Below are positions 7,473 through 15,012 of a DNA stretch of 64,000 nt, piece by piece (the first letter of the stretch is position 1; each line of letters begins with the position of its first letter). The stretch comes from JBNGOQ01 sp050589645 (GTDB taxonomy: Bacteria > Bacteroidota > Bacteroidia > Flavobacteriales > Flavobacteriaceae). The notes beneath the pieces were generated by a model that was not told the DNA's origin, ran no database searches, and worked only from the letters and a program-made list of their open reading frames with translations. The position numbers and the translations under genes are program-made. The stretch covers positions 124,001 through 188,000 of the forward strand of contig NZ_JBNGOQ010000005.1 of the NCBI RefSeq assembly GCF_050589645.1. The letters are read 5' to 3'.

Positions 7473-10025
7473 ATGAAGAGATTCTTTATCCTATTCATTT
7501 TACTGTTTTCTTTAGGCCTGGGCGCCCAAGAAAATACGCGCCATAAAAATGTTCCCTTGAGCACTGTACTTACCGAACTTGAGGCTTTGTATGACGTTAA
7601 GTTTTCGTACAACGCCGGAACTATCGGGGGCCGACGTATCAGCTTGGATTTACGGACGGTTTCCCTACAAGGGGCCCTATCCCGAATTGAGAAGGATCTG
7701 AACGTGGTTTTTGAGCAGGTAGATGAGCGTTATTACACCTTGAAAAACCTTGAGCTTAAAACCATCTGCGGATACTTAAAGGACGCGACTGCTGGTCACC
7801 CGGTAGAAGGGGCCACCATAATGAATGCAAGCAAGGGAACCGGCACGGTTTCGGATGAATTTGGCTTTTTCAGACTTACGAACAACGGCCCGTCGGATAC
7901 CCTATACATATCGTTTCTAGGATATAGAACCCTTGAACTGCCCATGGCCAAAATTCGAGAAAGGAGATGTGATACCTATACCATGTCCTCGGAAGGTTAT
8001 GTTTTGAACGAGGTAGTGGTACGCGAATATCTGGCCGAGGGAATTGTCAAGACCCAGGACGGGTCCATAAAAATAAATCCCCAGAACCTGGATATCCTAT
8101 CGGGATTGGTAGAGCCCGATGTTTTGCAGCATGTTCAGTTACTGCCTGGTGTGGAAAGTCCGTCCGAGACCGTTTCCGGCCTGTATATCAGAGGGGGTTC
8201 ACCCGATCAAAATTTAATCCTTTGGGACGGGATAAAGATGTACAATTCCGATCATTTTTTCGGTATGATCTCTGCTTTTAACCCGTATATCACAAAGGAT
8301 ATTAGGATATACAGAAGCGGTGTAAAACCCCAATACGGAGATCGGGTCTCCGGGGTAGTGGATATTAGGACCACGAACAACGTACCTTCCAGAATACAGG
8401 GCGGCCTGGGGGCAAACATGACCCATGCTGATGCCTACCTGGAAATTCCGGTGTCCAAGGATTTGGGGCTTCTGATTTCCGGAAGAAGATCCATAACCGA
8501 TATTATAAACACACCCGCTTTCAATAACTTTTCCAGCAAAGTATTTCAGAACACCAGCATTACGGAGAACCAACAAATATTTCAACCCGAATTTTCGGAG
8601 AACAGGGAGGACTTTTACTTTGCGGATGTCACCCTCAAGCTCATTGCCCAACTTTCCCAAAAGGATAAGCTTACCGTGTCCAACCTTTTCACCACCAACA
8701 AACTCGACTATTCCTTTAGCGATATGGATTTCCAAATTGATTCCAGCGATCGATTAAATATTAGAAACCTGGGCACAAATACCACATGGAGCAGGGATTG
8801 GAGCGACAAATTTTCATCTCGGGCGCAATTTTATTATTCTGAGTACGACTTTGATTACAATGGCGAAAATGGATTTTTTGATGATGATTTCTCCGTGTCC
8901 AAGGAGAACAATATCAAGGAAATAGGGGCTAATCTGCGTACCGATTGGACCCTGAACAAAACCGTTTTCTTTACCAACGGCTATCAGTTTTTTTCAAACC
9001 AAGTACGGTATTTGCTTGCAGACCGGGGTTTTACCGAAAGTGATAATCAAAATAGCCCCACACACGCCATTTACAGCCAATTAAACTACAACAAGTCCAG
9101 CGCGTGGTATGTAGATCTGGGGCTTAGAGCAAATTACTACACCGCTCTGAACTCCGCTTTTGTGGAGCCTAGAATATATGCCGAACGGATTTTCGGCGAA
9201 CATTTTAGGTTAAAGGGCTCAGCCGAGATCAGAAATCAAGCCATCAGTCAAATCATTGAATTTGCCACCCTAGACTTTGGTCTGGAGAATCAGGTTTGGG
9301 CCTTGGCCGGGGAGGACGGACTTCCTTTGCTGAGAAGCGATCAACTTTCCTTTGGATTTCAATTCTCCAAAAATGGTTGGAACGTTGATGTGGATGCCTA
9401 TTACAAAAATATTGATGGATTTACCTCTTTCACGAGAGGGTTTGAATCCACCGAAAACGTTTTTGCGGAAGGGAGCAGCGCTACGACAGGAGTAGACCTG
9501 TTGTTGAAGAAGAAGATAAACAAGTACGCCACTTGGTTGGGATATACCTATTCAACCACGGATTTTACTTTTGAAAACCTCAATGCCGGAGAACCGTTCA
9601 AGGGCAATAACAATATCACACATTCCCTGACCTGGTCCCATTCCTATAAATGGAACAACTTTCAATTTTCGTTGGGATGGCGGTATAGGACGGGTATTCC
9701 TTATACCAGGGCATTGGGTATTTCGGGTGAAAACGAAAATGCATCCATTGAGTATGCCGCGCTAAACGCCGACAACTTATCGGACTACCACAGAATGGAT
9801 TTTTCCACAATGTATGAATTCAACCTTTCAAAAAACGATAGCCCCATTATAGGGAAACTGGGTTTTTCTGTATTGAATCTGTATGACAGGAAAAACGAAC
9901 TGAGTAGAAACTATGCCTTGTTTGAAGTCTTTGATGATCAGAACAACAGTACTGTTGAATTAAGGGAGATCAGTAAATTTTCACTGAACCTTACCACCAA
10001 CCTTGTTTTTAGGCTGAGCTTCTAA
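7473..10025 (+). CDS. TonB-dependent receptor with STN signalling domain
   Basis: An 850-residue outer-membrane receptor. A signal peptide (ending near G-L-G-A-Q) is followed by an STN signalling domain (about 27-92), a carboxypeptidase-like regulatory beta-sandwich (about 95-180), a plug domain with L-Y-I-R-G-G-S-P-D-Q-N-L-I-L-W-D-G, and a barrel of about 550 residues. The STN domain and the upstream sigma/anti-sigma genes make it a transducing receptor. It is shorter than SusC proteins and has no SusD partner, so it more likely takes up a small ligand such as a siderophore, vitamin, peptide or oligosaccharide. The ligand cannot be read from the sequence. Confidence 0.9.
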   Translation: MKRFFILFILLFSLGLGAQENTRHKNVPLSTVLTELEALYDVKFSYNAGTIGGRRISLDLRTVSLQGALSRIEKDLNVVFEQVDERYYTLKNLELKTICGYLKDATAGHPVEGATIMNASKGTGTVSDEFGFFRLTNNGPSDTLYISFLGYRTLELPMAKIRERRCDTYTMSSEGYVLNEVVVREYLAEGIVKTQDGSIKINPQNLDILSGLVEPDVLQHVQLLPGVESPSETVSGLYIRGGSPDQNLILWDGIKMYNSDHFFGMISAFNPYITKDIRIYRSGVKPQYGDRVSGVVDIRTTNNVPSRIQGGLGANMTHADAYLEIPVSKDLGLLISGRRSITDIINTPAFNNFSSKVFQNTSITENQQIFQPEFSENREDFYFADVTLKLIAQLSQKDKLTVSNLFTTNKLDYSFSDMDFQIDSSDRLNIRNLGTNTTWSRDWSDKFSSRAQFYYSEYDFDYNGENGFFDDDFSVSKENNIKEIGANLRTDWTLNKTVFFTNGYQFFSNQVRYLLADRGFTESDNQNSPTHAIYSQLNYNKSSAWYVDLGLRANYYTALNSAFVEPRIYAERIFGEHFRLKGSAEIRNQAISQIIEFATLDFGLENQVWALAGEDGLPLLRSDQLSFGFQFSKNGWNVDVDAYYKNIDGFTSFTRGFESTENVFAEGSSATTGVDLLLKKKINKYATWLGYTYSTTDFTFENLNAGEPFKGNNNITHSLTWSHSYKWNNFQFSLGWRYRTGIPYTRALGISGENENASIEYAALNADNLSDYHRMDFSTMYEFNLSKNDSPIIGKLGFSVLNLYDRKNELSRNYALFEVFDDQNNSTVELREISKFSLNLTTNLVFRLSF

Positions 10026-10216
10026 TTCAATATCCATACATGCCTGTAAAGGATTTTTGCATTTCCCCTTGGTTTGAAGATCAAGGCTCATGGATTGGGT
10101 TTCCTAAAATCAAAGAGTTGCCTCTTCCCATGGCCTAGCTTCATCAATAGATCTAATTCGGCAGTCCGGCCCGGACCTGAATGCCGAATGTAAATCTACA
10201 ATTGATGGATGGGAAT

Positions 10217-11371
10217 TTACTTTTTTAAATCCCCGATTTTTTGGCCTAGGGAAACACTGACTGCCTTAAGTCTATTTTTTTCAAAAAGCAACAAAACGGT
10301 TGAACCGCCATAAGCAAAATGCCCCAACTTATCCCCTTTGTATACTTCTACAGGGGAATTGGCCTTAATATTCTTAAATTTTTCCTCAAAAACAACAGAT
10401 CCTATGGTCTGCAACCCAATGGGAACCATGGCAATAAGGCCATAATCTTCGGTTTCAAAGATGTAATACCCATGCCTAAAATCCTGAAAAACACTATAAT
10501 CTTTGTTATAGGCAATGTTTCCTTCATTGATGATATCAAGAATATCCGGCATGCCAAACAAACGATCGCCAACATCCTGTTTGGATTCAATGATCTTACC
10601 CGATATGGGCGCATGAAAATGGTGATAATTTGTGGGTAGAAGAAATACCGCTAGGGCGGTACCACCCACAAACCTTTCCGAATAGGTAGAGGCATCCAAT
10701 AGTTTGGTAAGGCTCAAAGTCATGCCACCCTTAGTAGGAATTTCATCATCTATCCTGATGTCATTGTTGATCATGTTTATAACACCATCTGCTGGTGAAA
10801 CCAAGATAGAATTATCATCTACCGATGTAATGGGACGCTTGCCTGGTTTTAAGTCTCTAATGAAAAACTCGTTAAAAGACTTGAACCCGCCTATGGGCAA
10901 AACGAAATCATCATTGGGCAATTCGGTGTCGGAAAGCCATTGTTCAATATTGGTGGTTGAGGCAGGACTATCCATGTACTTCCCTCTTTCCTCAATAAAT
11001 TTTAAAGACCAACTTCGACCCGGCTCCTCTAAGATGAATTTCATGCCCGCTGGATTCTTGTAGTACAAAAAGGAAAACTCCAAGATACGATCTAGCCCGT
11101 CCTGGGTGTTGGGGAGAAAGAAAAACCAATCGTTTAAAAAGGAATATAGATCCTCAATGCCTTTGTTCTTCCAGGGATTTGGAGAGCCGTCCGCCAGAGG
11201 ATGGACATTTTCAAACATGGCGTCGGCGGTATTCTTAAATTTAGCGTCTGTCCCATACAACTTCTTCAATTCCTGGACCGGTGAAGCATCTTGCTGTGCG
11301 CACAGATGCACGGTCATTAGACATCCCATAAAGAAGGCCATCATAAATTTTACGCTCAAAGTACTTTTCAT
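10217..11371 (-). CDS. exported phosphatidylserine decarboxylase family protein
   Basis: A 384-residue protein with a cleavable signal of about 24 residues (M-K-S-T-L-S-V-K-F-M-M-A-F-F...C-A-Q-Q). The remainder matches the pyruvoyl phosphatidylserine decarboxylase family: V-S-P-A-D-G, H-H-F-H-A-P-I-S-G and a G-G-S-T tetrad with Ser357, where the proenzyme cuts itself to form the pyruvoyl group. The housekeeping enzyme is membrane-associated and faces the cytoplasm; an exported version with an extra N-terminal domain of about 140 residues is unusual. It may act on lipids or amino acids in the periplasm. It is a single gene convergent with the TonB receptor gene. Confidence 0.82.
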   Translation of the reverse strand: MKSTLSVKFMMAFFMGCLMTVHLCAQQDASPVQELKKLYGTDAKFKNTADAMFENVHPLADGSPNPWKNKGIEDLYSFLNDWFFFLPNTQDGLDRILEFSFLYYKNPAGMKFILEEPGRSWSLKFIEERGKYMDSPASTTNIEQWLSDTELPNDDFVLPIGGFKSFNEFFIRDLKPGKRPITSVDDNSILVSPADGVINMINNDIRIDDEIPTKGGMTLSLTKLLDASTYSERFVGGTALAVFLLPTNYHHFHAPISGKIIESKQDVGDRLFGMPDILDIINEGNIAYNKDYSVFQDFRHGYYIFETEDYGLIAMVPIGLQTIGSVVFEEKFKNIKANSPVEVYKGDKLGHFAYGGSTVLLLFEKNRLKAVSVSLGQKIGDLKK

Positions 11372-11558
11372 GTTAACTTAATTTAATATTGATTCTATTT
11401 TTAGATTTTCGATTGACGCCTTGCCGAACCAGACGGATTTCCGGGCGTTGGCTCAGCGTAATCAAACGCATACAAAAGAACGGCGAATGCCATAGATCTG
11501 CCACCAAATATGAAGCAAAAACTAACGCTATTGTTGCATCTCTTTGATTTAGTAGCTT

Positions 11559-12413
11559 CTATTTTCCCGGCACCACTTCCGTGATTAAACTGTTTAAACG
11601 CTCCGGATGTTCCAAGGGAATAAAATGGCCAGAATCATTCCATTGGTAAAATTGATGGTTTGGAGCTGCATGTTGAAGCCATTCAACATACGCATCATTC
11701 CAAAGCGGATTGTTTGAATGTACAACGGTCACCGGGCAGGCAATGGTAAGGTCTTCCCAGGTAGATGGATCATTTACCAGCTCAAACTCCGCCATGGTAA
11801 CAGTTTTGGGTGTGTTTAAGGCATCGGTCTTCAGTAATGTTACATCCTGGTCGGACAAACCTTTCACCGGCATATGCTGAATATTGTTTGCCATAAAACT
11901 TTCGTAATCGCTTCGTTCCAGCGTAGATTTCATCCAGGCGAGCATTTCGTCCTTGATTAGCTGTTTAAGCATACCGTCGAGCAATAGTAAGCTAGAAATT
12001 TTTTCAGGATAGGCCCTGTAATACTCTTTCGCAAAAATTACCCCATTGCTATGGGCTACGATGCAAACCTCGTCCACTTTTTCGTTTTCAAGCACCAAAT
12101 GAATGCCTTTGATCCAGTTGGCTAGATTATACCCTGAGTCGGGTTGATCGCTTGCTCCATAGCCAAGGAGATCTACAAATATATTTTTATAACCCTGCAG
12201 TACAACGGAGTGCTGCTTTTTCCAGATCTTTTTACTGGAACCGGCACCATGAAGAAACAGTATGGCTTTCTTTCCCTTATTGGATACCTCGTACCTCCAT
12301 ATGCCCTGTTCGGTCCTTACTTCTTTTGGCACAACACCAGACTGTTCCGGCTCAAGCCCGTGCCTGGAGAGGAGGAGAAACAAGGGTAATAAAATTAATA
12401 ATGCGTTTTTCAT
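11559..12413 (-). CDS. alpha/beta hydrolase, exported
   Basis: A 284-residue alpha/beta-hydrolase fold protein with a hydrophobic N-terminal signal (M-K-N-A-L-L-I-L-L-P-L-F-L-L-L). The oxyanion loop is F-L-H-G-A-G-S-S, the nucleophile elbow is V-A-H-S-N-G (Ser122), and the catalytic His is in S-G-H-F-I-P-L-E-H-P (His263). The elbow has Ala in place of the first Gly of G-x-S-x-G, which is tolerated in this fold. The substrate is unknown. It starts 22 bp after the MerR/TipA regulator gene on the same strand, so it is the probable target of that regulator and may help remove a compound the regulator senses. Confidence 0.85.
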   Translation of the reverse strand: MKNALLILLPLFLLLSRHGLEPEQSGVVPKEVRTEQGIWRYEVSNKGKKAILFLHGAGSSKKIWKKQHSVVLQGYKNIFVDLLGYGASDQPDSGYNLANWIKGIHLVLENEKVDEVCIVAHSNGVIFAKEYYRAYPEKISSLLLLDGMLKQLIKDEMLAWMKSTLERSDYESFMANNIQHMPVKGLSDQDVTLLKTDALNTPKTVTMAEFELVNDPSTWEDLTIACPVTVVHSNNPLWNDAYVEWLQHAAPNHQFYQWNDSGHFIPLEHPERLNSLITEVVPGK

Positions 12414-12435
12414 TTTTGTATCATTGATATTTCGT

Positions 12436-13209
12436 TCATTTTAATTCTTTGTCCGCAAAATAGTGCATCGCTTTCTGTAGAAAGGTGGCGTATTCTGGGT
12501 GGAATTCATCACCAATGGCGGTGTACCTTGGATCGTTCACGTATAATTGACCCAATCCGTTATAGGCCTTGGCCTGTTTGTCCGCAGTGTTTGAAGTGCC
12601 CCAAAAAGTTCTGATTACACTGTAGTGATGGGCAATAAGTTGCTGCACCTTTTGATTTTCAGGAGCTTCATTTCTCAGCGCGAAGAGATCCTTAAGGATT
12701 TGGTCCAAATCTTTCTTTAGTCTTTCAAAATCTCCTTTATCTAGCTTTAGCAATTCGTTTTCCGAGTGCTCCACCGCATCTTTGCCATAGGTTTCCATGG
12801 CTTCCTTTCTGTACGTGGTTCCCATTTCTTTGGGTAATCCCTCGTATAATTTCTCTGGTTTTGACATCTTTTTTCCTTTTTTTAAATGGTTTAGGGTATT
12901 TTCCACTGTAGCTAGCAGGGTGGTGATGCGATCACCGCGTTTTTTTAGGGCCGATTTATGACTCTCCAGAGCATCGACCAAGTTAAAGTCAGGATTGTCC
13001 AGTACCTCGCTTATCTCTTTTAATGGAAAATCCAATTCTCTGTAAAAGAGGATCTGTTGCAGGCGTAACAATTCTTCTTGCCCATAATGCCTATAACCTG
13101 CCTCGGTCCGATTGCGAGGCTTGAGCAAGCCGATCTTATCGTAGTAGTGCAGGGTACGCACCGTTACCCCCGATAATTTGGATACTTCCTTTACACCATA
13201 AGTTTTCAT
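12436..13209 (-). CDS. MerR-family regulator with TipAS ligand domain
   Basis: A 257-residue regulator. The start at 13209 (M-K-T-Y-G-V-K-E-V) removes four doubtful residues of the longer frame. Residues 1-70 are a MerR winged helix (V-S-K-L-S-G-V-T-V-R-T-L-H-Y-Y-D-K-I-G-L-L), followed by a dimerisation coiled coil. The C-terminal half is a TipAS-type helical domain (H-Y-S-V-I-R-T-F-W, L-Y-V-N-D-P-R-Y). TipAS domains bind bulky antibiotics and other hydrophobic compounds. The upstream promoter has a dyad and an over-long spacer, as expected for MerR activators. It probably controls itself and the hydrolase gene 22 bp downstream. Confidence 0.9.
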   Translation of the reverse strand: MKTYGVKEVSKLSGVTVRTLHYYDKIGLLKPRNRTEAGYRHYGQEELLRLQQILFYRELDFPLKEISEVLDNPDFNLVDALESHKSALKKRGDRITTLLATVENTLNHLKKGKKMSKPEKLYEGLPKEMGTTYRKEAMETYGKDAVEHSENELLKLDKGDFERLKKDLDQILKDLFALRNEAPENQKVQQLIAHHYSVIRTFWGTSNTADKQAKAYNGLGQLYVNDPRYTAIGDEFHPEYATFLQKAMHYFADKELK

Positions 13210-13238
13210 TGCTATCCACATTTTTTAATTCAATAATG

Positions 13239-13272
13239 CAAAGCTAGGCTATGACCTAAGGTTAGAGTCAAA
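13239..13272 (-). promoter_or_regulatory. MerR-type promoter with operator in an elongated spacer
   Basis: Reading the minus strand there is a -33 TTTG (complement of 13269-13272) and a -7 TAGCTTTG (complement of 13239-13246), separated by 22 bp, two or three more than other promoters in this window. Between them lies an imperfect dyad at 13252-13270 made of TGAC, CTAA, GG, TTAG, A, GTCA. A long spacer holding a dyad is the hallmark of MerR-controlled promoters. The regulator gene starts 30 bp downstream, which indicates autoregulation. Confidence 0.75.
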
Positions 13273-13601
13273 CTTTTTAATCACTTTTTTTAAAATTAAT
13301 TCATAATCGGTTGATTCACAAGGTGTTGATGTCATGTAATTTTGGGTGCCCTACTTAAAAAGTTAGCCTGTGTTGCGGGTACCAGCAGGTATTTGCATGT
13401 GTGCATACCAATTTTATGACTTTAAACCTTCGGTTTTGTACCACTCAATCCGGGAGCAGGTGCCTAGATCGATTTAATCCCTATGCTCATTCAGGTATAA
13501 ATTTCCCTACCAAATCGCTCTAGCGGTTCGAGTCCTTCCTCCATAAATATTTCAGATTCGATCCTAAGCATGAATTAAGTTTTTACTACCTTGCCTATAC
13601 G
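13273..13601. other. intergenic region before the xanthine dehydrogenase operon
   Basis: About 330 bp between the MerR promoter and xdhA. A -7-like TAATTTTG occurs at 13337-13344 but has no properly spaced -33 element. A segment near 13525-13545 looks like the T-arm end of a tRNA but no cloverleaf can be drawn. No coding frame was recognised. Confidence 0.4.
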
Positions 13602-15008
13602 ATGATCAAGTTTATTTTAAACAATGAATTAGTACAAACCAAGCTTAATCCCGGCATGACCTTACTCGATTTCATTCGGGAACAAAAGCAACTGAAAGGC
13701 ACCAAGATTGGCTGTAGGGAGGGCGATTGTGGAGCATGCACGGTTTTGGTGGGCGAAGAAAATCAGAGCAGGATGCGGTATGAAAGCATCACTTCCTGTA
13801 TTTCTCCCCTGGGCAATGCAAATGGAAAACATATTGTGACCATTGAGGGGGTCAATCTCATCGATACCCTGAACGTTGCACAACAGGCCATGGCGGATCA
13901 TTTTGCCACCCAGTGTGGATTCTGCACCCCCGGATTTGTGGTTTCCATGACCGGATATGCAATCAATAAAAACAAAACAAGACAATCTACCTGCAATGAT
14001 GCCATTAGCGGTAATATTTGCCGCTGTACCGGATATAAATCCATTGAGAAAGCGGGCCTGGAATTGGAAAAACAGCTGATGGATACCCAAGGTTCGGAGG
14101 ATTTTGAAGACTTGGCGGAAAAAGGATTTATCCCAACCTATTTCAAGGAAATTCAAAACAGATTAAAAGAACTGACACTCCTGAAACCAAGGACAAACGG
14201 GGCGGTAGTGGCCAACGGCACGGACCTGTACGTGCACCATGCCGATCGTTTAACCGAGGAAGCCGTGCATTTGATTGCTGCGGATCGGTCCATGCGCCAT
14301 ATTTCCTTTTCCGATAATCGATGTACTTTGGGATCCAATACCACGGTAACCGATATTCTTGAGCACCGAAGATTACGGGAGATCATTCCCAACCTAAGAC
14401 AACATCTCAAATTGGTTTCGTCGGAACCGATAAGGAATATGGGAACCTTGGGAGGTAATTTTGTCAACGCCTCGCCCATAGGGGATATGACCATTTTCTT
14501 CCTGGCGTTGAATTCGACGCTTACCTTACAGGACAAAAAAGGGGGAAAGCGAACCTTGGCTTTCAATGAATTTTATCAGGATTATAAAAAATTTGATTTA
14601 AAAGCCGATGAACTGGTTTTGGAGCTTTCCTTTCCCGTACCTTCCCCAAAGGCACAATTCAATTTTGAAAAAGTAAGCAAGCGCACCCATCTTGACATTG
14701 CCAGCGTTAACAGTGCACTATTAATAGAAGTGGAAGGGGATAGTATTCAGGAGGTGCATGCATCGATGGGCGGGGTGGCGCCCATACCCAAATATCTGTA
14801 TAAAACAGTCGAATTTCTAAAAGGTAAAGCACTCGATCCTATAAACATTCTTAAGGCAGAACAGGTTCTCCAAAAAGAAATTTCACCGATAAGCGATGTC
14901 CGGGGATCGGAGCAATACAAAAGACTTTTGGGCAGGCAGTTGTTTTTCGCCCATTTTATCAAGCTGTTTCCGTCACACTTTTCCCTGAAAAATCTAAGCG
15001 CCCCATGA
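13602..15008 (+). CDS. xdhA: xanthine dehydrogenase small subunit (2Fe-2S and FAD)
   Basis: The 468-residue product has the two [2Fe-2S] domains of molybdenum hydroxylases: a plant-type ferredoxin cluster G-C-R-E-G-D-C-G-A-C (about residues 38-47) and a second cluster Q-C-G-F-C...C-R-C-T-G. An FAD domain follows, with V-V-A-N-G-T-D-L and M-G-T-L-G-G-N-F. This matches XdhA, which passes electrons from the molybdenum subunit to NAD+. The large subunit starts 5 bp after its stop. With the downstream guanine deaminase it defines purine breakdown (hypoxanthine to xanthine to urate). Strict substrate choice is not proven by sequence. Confidence 0.93.
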   Translation: MIKFILNNELVQTKLNPGMTLLDFIREQKQLKGTKIGCREGDCGACTVLVGEENQSRMRYESITSCISPLGNANGKHIVTIEGVNLIDTLNVAQQAMADHFATQCGFCTPGFVVSMTGYAINKNKTRQSTCNDAISGNICRCTGYKSIEKAGLELEKQLMDTQGSEDFEDLAEKGFIPTYFKEIQNRLKELTLLKPRTNGAVVANGTDLYVHHADRLTEEAVHLIAADRSMRHISFSDNRCTLGSNTTVTDILEHRRLREIIPNLRQHLKLVSSEPIRNMGTLGGNFVNASPIGDMTIFFLALNSTLTLQDKKGGKRTLAFNEFYQDYKKFDLKADELVLELSFPVPSPKAQFNFEKVSKRTHLDIASVNSALLIEVEGDSIQEVHASMGGVAPIPKYLYKTVEFLKGKALDPINILKAEQVLQKEISPISDVRGSEQYKRLLGRQLFFAHFIKLFPSHFSLKNLSAP

Positions 15009-15012
15009 GACG

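Noticed and set aside
13515..13550. Possible tRNA or tRNA fragment with GGTTCGAGTCC before the xdh operon
   Set aside because: Only the T-loop consensus is present; the flanking bases do not pair as a T-stem, and no acceptor, anticodon or D arm can be drawn.
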